Positions 6,975 to 12,964 of a stretch of 12,964 nucleotides of DNA are shown one piece after another. How positions within the stretch are numbered: the first letter of the stretch is position 1; each line of letters starts with the position of its first letter. The stretch is from assembly GCF_937958065.1 (NCBI RefSeq), contig NZ_CALFXI010000122.1, forward strand, positions 1-12,964. The letters are read 5' to 3'. The notes under the pieces were generated by a model. It was given only the letters and a program-made list of their open reading frames with translations. It searched no databases and was not told the origin of the DNA. The DNA comes from an uncultured Steroidobacter sp. (GTDB taxonomy: Bacteria > Pseudomonadota > Gammaproteobacteria > Steroidobacterales > Steroidobacteraceae). Position numbers and translations under genes: made by a program.

Positions 6975-7382
6975 ACCCCGCACGAGTGCCGCGGCAAGTG
7001 CGAGGAGCGCAGTGCCACCGAGGAAGGTGGCGGAGATCGACCAACGATCCAGCAGCCATCCTCCGAGCGCCGCACCCGCCATGATGGAGAGTTGAACGGC
7101 AGCGACCATCAGGCCGCCGTCGCTCTCCGGCTCGTCGCTGATGCGCTTGGCGAGCCATGCTGACCAAGCGACCGGAATGGCCGAATTGACGGTGCCCCAC
7201 GCAGTCATGAGGATCGCCACGCTCCAAGTGTTCCGTCCCATGAGCAAGCCGAAGGTAAGGAGCGCCAAGGCTGCCGGAAGGCCCCAAAGGAGCCACTGCA
7301 AACCTCGAGGCAACAGTCGCCCGGCCATGTAGGTTCCCAGGAATCCAGCGCTCCCCAACGCAAGTAGTATGGTGAAGTTGAA
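6975..7382 (-). pseudogene. MFS transporter, C-terminal half only
   Basis: About 136 residues encode several hydrophobic helices: FNFTILLALGSAGFLGTYMAG, a Trp/Leu-rich helix (GLQWLLWGLPAALALLTFGL), MTAWGTVNSAIPVAWSAWLA, and AAVQLSIMAGAALGGWLLD followed by ATFLGGTALLALAAAL. The Q-x5-GAALGG motif is typical of the C-terminal half of AraJ/YdhP-like drug or sugar efflux permeases. The first six or so transmembrane helices are missing because at ~7382 the DNA switches to a LysR remnant on the other strand. A half-transporter of this kind should not function. Confidence 0.75.
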
Positions 7383-8030
7383 TCGCACGACTCGCAGCGT
7401 CACATTGACTGCCGCGGGCGAGGCGTTGCAGGCCGCCGTTGCTGCACATTTCGATGCGATCGCTCAAGCAATGGATGTGGTGAACCGATTCCGGGATGCG
7501 CCGATCGGGCGCGTGAAGCTGAGCGTGCCCAACGAGGCGGCAACTTTTCTTCTTGGGCCCGTAATGGCCACGACGTTATCCAGACGTCGAGCTCGAAATT
7601 TCGGTGAGTAATCGCATGATCGATGTGATCGACAGCGGCTTTGATGCCGGCATTCGCTACGGTGGAACCGTTCCTGAAGACATGATCGCGCAACGCCTTC
7701 GAGAGACATTCGCTGGCTGGTCGTCGGCGCCCCTTCCTACCTGGACCGATACGGTATTCCGATACATCCCGACACGGCAGCGGCGCCGAAGTCGGCGTTT
7801 TGATTGGCTCGCTTGCCTTCGGACAGGCGTCTGCGATGCAACCGTGGTGGCTGTGGGTCAGGATTCTGCGGTGGGTGATGTCCCGCGGCAAGGCAAGCTC
7901 ACAAGTAATTTCAAGCAGGCGACTCCAGGCACTTCAATGTTCGAGTGCGACTGTCATGACCGATGGCGATCTCGGCGCTTGTTGCGCGATGTCGGGCGCG
8001 CGCCGGGCGGTGGCTTGCGAACGGGTTTTA
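7378..8030 (+). pseudogene. LysR-family regulator remnant, no HTH, several frameshifts
   Basis: The fossil starts at the end of the LysR DNA-binding domain (NRTTRSVTLTAAGEAL) and runs FRDAPIGRVKLSVPNEAA, FLLGPVMAT. Near 7575 it jumps frame to YPDVELEISVSNRMIDVIDS and FDAGIRYGG, EDMIAQRL. Near 7705 it jumps back to RWLVVGAPSYLDRYGIPIHP and hits TGA at 7801. Weaker matches follow in other frames (DVPRQGKLTSN near 7880; DGDLGACCAMS near 7965-8000). The recognition helices are lost at the junction with the MFS fragment at ~7380. The preserved stretches suggest an ancestor of the common 'SDAGIRYG' LysR type. Clearly non-functional. Confidence 0.8.
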
Positions 8031-8937
8031 CTGTGAGCGAGTCGCGAACCAACGGCGCCTGTTCGTGCAAGTACGACCATAGCTGAGCAGCAATCGGGCC
8101 GTGGGGTCGATCGGTGCGTCGCGCGACAACGAGGTCTTCCTTGATTCCGGGAAAGTGACGGCCGGCCAGCGACAGAAGGCGTCCGTCGCGCAGCTCGTTC
8201 TCGATGAGAAAGCGCGGCAGGTGACCCCAAGCCATGCCCTGCACGATGAGCTCCTTCTTCATGCTGTGGTCTGCCACGGTGCACTGGTGTGCGCCGGCCA
8301 CAATGTAGTGACTTTCGCCGGGCCCACGTCGCGTTGTGTCGCGGATCACGCACTGGGTGAGATCGCGCAGTTGCGTCGGTGAGATCGTCGAGGAGATAGG
8401 GAAGGGCAGAAACCCCGGAGCTGCCACTGGCAGCAGTACCACCTGCCCGATGTCGATCCACTCCAAACGCTCATCGGTTTTGTCGATGCGATGAACGATG
8501 AGATCCGCCTCGTCGTCGAACAGTCGCTCCCACGGGCCGGTGACCGCTTCGAAGTGCACGTGCAGTCGTGTCTGACGGAAGCTGGCGAAGAACGTGCTCA
8601 GTAGCCCGAGCAACGCCGGTCGCGGGCACAGGTCCCCCAAAACGACCCGCAACTGGATCTCTTCCCCCATTGCCAACTGCTTCGCATGAGTCCCGACGGC
8701 ATCCGCCAATCGCAATAGCGCCTGCGCTCGACGGTGCAGTGAGCGTCCGGCTTCAGTGGGCTGGACGCGATAGGCGCTGCGGTCGAGCAGTTGCATGCCA
8801 AGTTGCCGTTCGAGCTTCGCGACGGCCGCGAACACCGCCGGGTGGGTGCGATGGAGCCGCTTCGCCGCCGCTTGAAACGTGCCGGCCTGCACCACGGCAT
8901 CGAAGCACTGAAGTTCGTTGAGGGTGAATGGATGCAT
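7954..8937 (-). CDS. LysR-family transcriptional regulator
   Basis: An intact regulator of 327 residues from ATG 8937 (MHPFTLNELQCFDAVV). A TTG 9 nt further upstream is possible but the ATG gives the usual LysR start. Residues ~4-63 are the winged HTH (TFQAAAKRLHRTHPAVFAAV, LERQLGMQLLDRS). The rest is the two-lobed effector-binding domain (LRVVLGDLCPRPALLGLLST, VTGPWERLFDDEADLIVHRI, VVLLPVAAPGFLPFP, VQGMAWGHLPRFLIENEL). It is divergent from the enol-lactonase gene with 103 bp between start codons, the normal layout for a LysR protein controlling its neighbour. The last ~20 residues (KPPPGARPTSRNKRRDRHRS) are Arg-rich and come from DNA antisense to the fossil LysR gene, so the original stop seems lost. 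The effector is unknown. Confidence 0.92.
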   Translation of the reverse strand: MHPFTLNELQCFDAVVQAGTFQAAAKRLHRTHPAVFAAVAKLERQLGMQLLDRSAYRVQPTEAGRSLHRRAQALLRLADAVGTHAKQLAMGEEIQLRVVLGDLCPRPALLGLLSTFFASFRQTRLHVHFEAVTGPWERLFDDEADLIVHRIDKTDERLEWIDIGQVVLLPVAAPGFLPFPISSTISPTQLRDLTQCVIRDTTRRGPGESHYIVAGAHQCTVADHSMKKELIVQGMAWGHLPRFLIENELRDGRLLSLAGRHFPGIKEDLVVARRTDRPHGPIAAQLWSYLHEQAPLVRDSLTVKPVRKPPPGARPTSRNKRRDRHRS

Positions 8938-9040
8938 TGTCACCAATGATTACATAGGTTGTCGATACTGAATAATATACGCCGACAAGGTGCGGGGACT
9001 ACGATTGTCACCTTCGACAGCCGTCCAGGAGATGCTTTCA
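8938..9040. promoter_or_regulatory. Divergent promoter region, lysR / enol-lactonase
   Basis: This 103-bp spacer holds an AT-rich core (ATACTGAATAATATAC, 8966-8981), in contrast to the GC-rich genes on both sides. It is framed by an inverted repeat TTGTCG (8959-8964) / CGACAA (8983-8988). This is a plausible LysR operator overlapping promoters for both genes. TAATAT at 8973-8978 resembles a -10 box for the + strand gene, but I found no -35 at proper distance. AGGAG at 9027-9031 is a good ribosome binding site for ATG 9041. Confidence 0.5.
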
Positions 9041-9904
9041 ATGAGTTCCATCGCGAACATCGCAGCTCTCAGCTCTGCTGAGGCGCCGACCACGCTGCCG
9101 GCGCCATCGGCCCAGCCACTCGAGTCTCATTTCACCACCGGAGATGGCATGCGCATGGCGTATCGCATTGACGGTTCAGCGGACCTGCCCGTGCTCCTGC
9201 TGTCGAATTCGATCGGCACGTCGCTGCACATGTGGAATGGCCAGGTCGATGCGCTCGCCGGCAAGTATCGAGTCGTTCGCTACGACACGCGCGGTCATGG
9301 CGCATCGGGCGTGCCGGCTGGCGCATATTCCCTCGACCGTCTGGGGCGCGATGTGATCGAGCTGATGGACGAGTTGCGGATCGACCATGCCCACTTCCTC
9401 GGACTATCGCTCGGCGGCTTCGTCGGTCAATGGCTGGGGATCCACTCGCCCGAGCGCATCGACAGGCTCATCCTCGCCAATACCGCGTCCTATCTGGGAC
9501 CGGCTCAGACGTGGGATGCGGCAATTCGCGCGGTCGAGCAAGCGCCCGACATGAACGACACCGCGGAAATGTTTCTTCGCAACTGGTTTCCAGCGCAGTG
9601 GGTGCAATCGGATGCGCCGGTAGTGAAGCAGTTTCGCTCGATGCTGCTGGCCACGGATCGGCATGGCCTCGCCGGTGCGTGGGCAGTGGTACGCGATGCC
9701 GACCTTCGACGCACGGCGGCACTGATCGATTGTCCCACGTTGGTGATCGCGGGTCTGCACGATACGGTCACCTCGGCAGCCCACGGCCAGGCGATTGCCG
9801 AGACGATTCCAGGCGCACGTCTGGTAGTGCTTCCGGTCGTGCATCTTTCGAACGTTGAACAACCCGAGGAGTTTATCCGGGTAGTGATGGATTTTCTGGC
9901 ATAG
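9041..9904 (+). CDS. Alpha/beta hydrolase, 3-oxoadipate enol-lactonase (PcaD)-like
   Basis: A 287-residue alpha/beta hydrolase. PcaD enzymes hydrolyse 3-oxoadipate enol-lactone to 3-oxoadipate in the beta-ketoadipate pathway in the cytoplasm. Visible marks: oxyanion strand VLLLSNSIGTSLHMWNGQ, YDTRGHGAS, nucleophile elbow GLSLGG with Ser123, Asp241 in AGLHDTV, and His268 in VVHLSNVEQPEEF. The 'NSIGTSLHMW' and 'YDTRGHG' phrases are typical of PcaD. The start ATG 9041 follows AGGAG by 9 nt; ATG 9032 is directly against that site and unlikely. The first ~30 residues (Ala/Ser/Pro-rich) are an extension compared with the usual enzyme. The gene is alone, divergent from a LysR gene, with no pcaB/pcaC beside it, so a role in a different lactone or ester step is possible. 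Confidence 0.83.
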   Translation: MSSIANIAALSSAEAPTTLPAPSAQPLESHFTTGDGMRMAYRIDGSADLPVLLLSNSIGTSLHMWNGQVDALAGKYRVVRYDTRGHGASGVPAGAYSLDRLGRDVIELMDELRIDHAHFLGLSLGGFVGQWLGIHSPERIDRLILANTASYLGPAQTWDAAIRAVEQAPDMNDTAEMFLRNWFPAQWVQSDAPVVKQFRSMLLATDRHGLAGAWAVVRDADLRRTAALIDCPTLVIAGLHDTVTSAAHGQAIAETIPGARLVVLPVVHLSNVEQPEEFIRVVMDFLA

Positions 9905-10033
9905 CCTCGCAGGCGAGCGGGTCCGGCTTTGGCTTCAATGGTCAGTCCCGACCAGACGACACTTCACGTCATGGAGGTCGCGACGCAGGCATAACCGGCG
10001 GTGCCGGTGCTACTGGTATGCGTGGACTTCGGA

Positions 10034-10879
10034 CTAGCGGGGTGTCTGCCGTGTTGTTCCTCTACCTGAAGAGTCCCGTACGAGATCTCCAGGCGTGTAG
10101 CCGAAGGCGCGCCGGAACCAACGCGTGAAGTGTGCTTGATCGGCGAAACCGCAAGCTGTCGCCACCGTCGCCAAGGGCAGTCCCTCGAGCAGCATGTCCT
10201 TGGCACGGTGCAGTCGAACGGTGCGCAGATAGTCAGAAGGCGACATGCCGATCCAGTGCTTCATCACCTGGTGAATTCGTCTGCGGCTTACGCGGCACTG
10301 CCTCGCCAAACCCGAGACATTCCAATCCCCGCCCAGAACGGTGGACCGCACCCGTTCCATCAGGATGCGTGCTGCATCCGTCGGGATTGGATCGAGTGGC
10401 GCGCTGGAGGTCGGTCGCAACGCATGGGAGAGCCTGGGCACAGCTTTGTGCAGCCAAGCCTGCACGTCATCTACAGATGAAAGGTTCTTCGCTTGCCGCA
10501 CCAACGTCGGTGCCCGAATCAGCCCGCTGCGCGCCGGTGGAGTGAGGCCCTCGCGCAGCAGCCATATTGGCGGCACGTACAACATCATCACCAACACAGC
10601 TTTGCACTCCGAGGACGCGGTCAGGACTCCGGTGTGAACGGTATGTGGCGCAATCGCGATGAGATCTCCAGCGCGGGCCAGAAAGGGGCGCCCTGCCACG
10701 CTGCAGTGACAGCTGCCCTTCGCAATAGCGCCAAAGGACCACTCGGTGTGCCAGTGCGGGACCCATTCCTGTCCCTCCTGCTGGTGCCGCACTTGTTCCA
10801 GATCGAATACGTGTATCCGGCGAACTTCAGATCGCTTCAACGCCATAGAGGCAGACTTCCAGTCAATCCGCTCACCCAT
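10034..10879 (-). CDS. AraC-family transcriptional regulator
   Basis: A one-component regulator of 281 residues if it starts at ATG 10879 (MGERIDWKSAS). The internal ATG 10846 with GGAAG 9 nt upstream is also possible; the frame is open to 10963. The N-terminal half is an AraC-type cupin sensor: VPHWHTEWSFGAIAKGSCHC and RAGDLIAIAPHTVHTG. The C-terminal ~100 residues are the double HTH: WNVSGLARQCRVSRRRIHQV, MKHWIGMSPSDYLRTVRLHR, and ATVATACGFADQAHFTRWFR followed by RAFGYTPGDLVR. Its 5' end overlaps the end of the DUF2000 gene, so it is the last gene of a three-gene operon and probably controls it. The ligand is unknown; the upstream decarboxylase-like protein hints at a small keto acid or related compound. 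Confidence 0.9.
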   Translation of the reverse strand: MGERIDWKSASMALKRSEVRRIHVFDLEQVRHQQEGQEWVPHWHTEWSFGAIAKGSCHCSVAGRPFLARAGDLIAIAPHTVHTGVLTASSECKAVLVMMLYVPPIWLLREGLTPPARSGLIRAPTLVRQAKNLSSVDDVQAWLHKAVPRLSHALRPTSSAPLDPIPTDAARILMERVRSTVLGGDWNVSGLARQCRVSRRRIHQVMKHWIGMSPSDYLRTVRLHRAKDMLLEGLPLATVATACGFADQAHFTRWFRRAFGYTPGDLVRDSSGRGTTRQTPR

Positions 10880-11277
10880 CGCTTGGGCCCCGCCATTCCT
10901 ATGCCGAGCAGCACCTCGTTTGCGTGAGCGGCCCATCGGTGTCGATTCCAATACTCGCCGCATTCGTGAATCGTCTGTGCATAGGCGGGGAACAGAGACA
11001 GCACAACGTCTTCGGGTGGGGCATTGCCGGTGAGCTGAAGCACTAACGCACTCATTGTGGCGGGTTCGGCGCGCAAAATAGTAATCGCTTGGTGCGATGA
11101 GGATACTGAGCGCAACCCCGCGGCGTCGACGAGCGGTTTGCCCGCCAACGCAGGCTTCGCCGCTGCAAGCCCAGCAGCGATGCAGGCGGTGACATTACAC
11201 GCCTGCCCACATGCCAAGCCGTTGGCCAGCACGATGGACACCTTGTTCAGGGTTGGCTGAATTTGTCCTTCAGGCAT
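10837..11277 (-). CDS. DUF2000 family protein
   Basis: A 146-residue protein of the DUF2000 family, related in fold to peptidyl-tRNA hydrolase 2 but without a proven function. Matching elements: NKVSIVLANGLACGQACNVT, then ALAGKPLVDAAG, QAITIL and the C-terminal GIGMAGPKRWVSGLTGSLPL, which corresponds to the family's G-x-x-GPkk-V-x-kltG-x-Lpl end. ATG 11277 follows GGGGA by 7 nt; GTG 11280 is an alternative. The start overlaps the stop of the acetoacetate decarboxylase-like gene by 8 nt (ATGCCTGA), and its end overlaps the AraC gene, so all three should be translated together. Its job is unknown; the coupling suggests it acts on or near the product of the decarboxylase-like enzyme. Confidence 0.72.
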   Translation of the reverse strand: MPEGQIQPTLNKVSIVLANGLACGQACNVTACIAAGLAAAKPALAGKPLVDAAGLRSVSSSHQAITILRAEPATMSALVLQLTGNAPPEDVVLSLFPAYAQTIHECGEYWNRHRWAAHANEVLLGIGMAGPKRWVSGLTGSLPLWR

Positions 11278-12061
11278 CACGCGTCCCCGTCACGGTGATG
11301 CCGATCCAGCCAACGCTCGCGTCGCTTGCCTCGATGTCTCCGAGCAGGCCGATGTCCTCTGTGGGGTGCGGTGACAAATGCAGCGACGCCGCAGCCTCAT
11401 GCCAGCCGTTCCCCACACGCCGGTCAATGTCCGGCTGCACGAGCGTTGGCTCGGGAAATCGATCTGGCCGGCGAAGATCCGGCCATCCCACGGCGCCGAT
11501 GGTGGGGAGCGCAAGGAAGCCCAGTGGGCGGCCAGGGGCGCCCGTAATCGTGGCTTGCGCTTCGATCACGCGGCGATCCTTCACGGCCAGACTTGCACCG
11601 AGCTTGCTCCCTGCGCGCAGCGGTGCTGCGGCAGGGTGGTCCAGCGGGAGGCTGCGTGTGAGCCAGGTGCTTCCCATCTTCTTGGGCCAGCCTTGCAGCA
11701 GGCCGCGTAGCAGGGAGATATCTTGGTCCACCCAAATGGAAGGGCAGTACATGCAGCGGGTACCGTCCGGCCGTTCGATCTCCAGCACCACGATGGTTTC
11801 ACGGTACTGTGCGAGCACCGGATCAATCAGTTCGTGGCCGTCGGTGCAGGCTTGCCAATCGGCAAAGTGCACATAGCCTGTGCCGACGGATCGGCCGGCG
11901 GCGGGCGGGAGCAACGGCGCGGCCCTCGCTGCTTCGAAACTGAATGCAACATTCAGGAGCCAGCCGGCATAGTGCCAGGGGGGAGGAGCCACGAGCGCTG
12001 CTCGCCCCGAGGCGGTAAACGGCGGAGTGAAGCTTTGGTGGGGCCAGTTCGCAGCGCTCAT
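11270..12061 (-). CDS. Acetoacetate decarboxylase (ADC)-like protein
   Basis: A 263-residue protein from ATG 12061 (MSAANWPHQSFTPPF). GTG 12115 in the same frame gives 18 more residues; neither start has a clear ribosome binding site. The ADC superfamily core is present: TGYVHFADWQ, YRETIVVLEI, MYCPSIWVDQDISLLRGLLQ and then GWPKKMGST. The paired Lys127-Lys128 in PKK occupies the place of the Schiff-base lysine in acetoacetate decarboxylases. Many ADC-like proteins use the fold for other keto-acid chemistry (aldol, dehydratase), so the exact reaction is open. It heads a minus-strand operon with the DUF2000 and AraC genes. A His/Trp-rich segment near residues 30-40 and a C-terminal beta region are family-consistent. 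Confidence 0.75.
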   Translation of the reverse strand: MSAANWPHQSFTPPFTASGRAALVAPPPWHYAGWLLNVAFSFEAARAAPLLPPAAGRSVGTGYVHFADWQACTDGHELIDPVLAQYRETIVVLEIERPDGTRCMYCPSIWVDQDISLLRGLLQGWPKKMGSTWLTRSLPLDHPAAAPLRAGSKLGASLAVKDRRVIEAQATITGAPGRPLGFLALPTIGAVGWPDLRRPDRFPEPTLVQPDIDRRVGNGWHEAAASLHLSPHPTEDIGLLGDIEASDASVGWIGITVTGTRDA

Positions 12062-12409
12062 GGAGCCAATCGTGCCCGGAACGGTTGCACCTTGAATAGA
12101 ACGTATGTGAATCACCCGGCAAGCTCTTCGGGACGATTGAACAGGCCATTGCCGGAACCGAGAAGATGCGTCGCGCCCTGATTCGAGCCAGGTAATCTGT
12201 CACTCGAGATACTTTGCGACAGTTCGCAACAGGGCGCGACAGCGAGCATCTGACTAGTAGCAGGTGTCCGTCGAAGTGGTGCCACATCGATCGAACGCTC
12301 TTGCTAGCTGTTCTGAGATAGGGGGGCTCGCGGTTTTGCCACAAGAAAGTACTCGATCAGTGGAGAAAAGCCTTGGGGAGCCGCCGAGCACGTCAAGCAT
12401 CTGCAACGA
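12062..12409. other. Upstream region of the ADC operon, no intact gene
   Basis: This stretch should contain the minus-strand promoter for the ADC-like operon. At 12121-12195 the + strand encodes KLFGTIEQAIAGTEKMRRAL followed by IRAR and a stop codon, preceded by an in-frame stop at 12097-12099: a natural-looking C-terminal scrap without a gene. Otherwise I see no gene, RNA or repeat of note. Confidence 0.45.
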
Positions 12410-12964
12410 ATGTTTAGCTTTGTGTTCTTTGACACTACCGCAGCTTCGAGATCCCGCCGGAATGTTTGCCGTCATAGTAGCTGCGCAACGGCGGATGTTG
12501 ACATTGAGCTGTTCGGAGACATGATTGGCGGTAGTGTTGCGCCGACTGCCAGCCGTCTCCAAGTTGGGCTGGAGGACAAGCTGGGAATCGGTGGTGCCAC
12601 GCTTGTGAATGCCGGCGTTGGGTTTTTGTTGGATGCGTCGGTTGTGACGGGCGCTGGCCTGGGCCTTCGTCGGTTGGCGCCTGAGCTGGATGTTGCTCTA
12701 AATGGGCCGAAGCCGACTGTAGTGCGTCCGAATGTAATTGGCGCCTCCGCAGAGGAAACTCTGTTTGATTACGCATGGAGGCAAGTATCGGCAGGCGATT
12801 TCACGACGCCGGCGAATCGGGCTGCGTTCTACACTGGGTATCCAACAAACTTTGCACGGGCAACCACGTGGGCCGACGCTAATCGGGGGTTCGTGATTGA
12901 TCGAACACCGGGGGGTGCCCCTATGTTGTTGTCAATAAATTTCGTTGGCCGGCGGGCTGTAAAG
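12410..12964 (+). CDS. Partial ORF, C-terminal polymorphic (Rhs-type) toxin-like
   Basis: The frame is open from 12317 (after TGA at 12314) to the window end; the first ATG is 12410, without a good ribosome binding site. The first ~24 residues look random (Arg/Ser/Cys-rich). From about 12482 the translation becomes protein-like: DVDIELFGDMIGGS, GIGGATLVNAGVGFLLDAS, then FDYAWRQVSAGDFTTPANRA, AFYTGYP and GFVIDRTPGG. The pattern 'PxNRAxFYTG...A..ANRGxxIDxTPGG' recalls toxin tips of Rhs/polymorphic toxin proteins, which often sit behind a hydrophobic Gly/Ala-rich segment. Codons ending in T or A (GGT AGT GTT, CTA AAT, GTA) are commoner than in neighbouring genes, suggesting transfer. It may be an orphan toxin tip or a misread start; a downstream immunity gene would be expected outside the window. 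Confidence 0.42.
   Translation, partial: MFSFVFFDTTAASRSRRNVCRHSSCATADVDIELFGDMIGGSVAPTASRLQVGLEDKLGIGGATLVNAGVGFLLDASVVTGAGLGLRRLAPELDVALNGPKPTVVRPNVIGASAEETLFDYAWRQVSAGDFTTPANRAAFYTGYPTNFARATTWADANRGFVIDRTPGGAPMLLSINFVGRRAVK

Noticed and set aside
9906..9917. CTCGC-AG-GCGAG as a terminator after the enol-lactonase gene
   Set aside because: A 2-nt loop is too tight and no T-run follows.
9939..9954. TGGTC-6N-GACCA repeat after the enol-lactonase gene, considered as another GntR box
   Set aside because: The spacer is 6 nt instead of 1 and the site is downstream of the gene; more likely chance or a weak hairpin.
12435..12776. Minus-strand frame of 113 codons opposite the toxin-like ORF
   Set aside because: Gln/His/Pro-rich low-complexity translation; the + strand frame is far more protein-like.
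1..12964. tRNA or rRNA genes, CRISPR array, intact insertion sequence
   Set aside because: No cloverleaf-like segment, regularly spaced repeats, transposase motif or terminal inverted repeats with target duplication could be found by eye.

Overview
The window is GC-rich DNA with mostly short intergenic spacers. It carries LysR and AraC regulators, Gram-negative-style signal peptides and an Hcp-like protein. This points to a proteobacterium, probably an environmental plant-biomass or aromatic degrader. A Steroidobacter/Xanthomonadales-like gammaproteobacterium would fit, but that is a guess from gene content; there is no rRNA or marker gene.

Left part (1-5305, + strand): the 3' end of a phytanoyl-CoA dioxygenase (PhyH) family gene is followed by a complete cytochrome P450, together looking like the end of an oxidative tailoring or catabolic cluster. 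A 0.5 kb non-coding region with several near-palindromic TGGTC-N-GACCA boxes and a perfect hairpin then leads into a large secreted multidomain GH10 xylanase-family enzyme, closed by a strong 12-bp hairpin terminator. Convergent to it is a small exported protein with an Hcp (type VI secretion tube) fold signature.

Middle part (6009-8030): about 2 kb of decayed DNA. Pieces of at least five genes lie end to end on both strands: a twin-arginine-like leader, an alcohol dehydrogenase Rossmann segment, a cupin, the C-terminal half of an MFS transporter, and a frameshifted LysR regulator without its helix-turn-helix. None looks functional. The intact LysR gene next to it now ends by reading antisense into the fossil LysR.

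Right part (7954-12061): an intact LysR gene is divergent from a 3-oxoadipate enol-lactonase-like hydrolase (pcaD family). Facing them is a tightly overlapping minus-strand operon: an acetoacetate decarboxylase-like protein, a DUF2000 protein and an AraC regulator. I infer that both sets handle small keto- or lactone acids; this is not shown directly.

Right edge (12410-12964): an open reading frame with different codon usage runs off the window. Its translation resembles the C-terminal region of Rhs-type polymorphic toxins. No tRNA, rRNA, CRISPR array or intact insertion sequence was seen.
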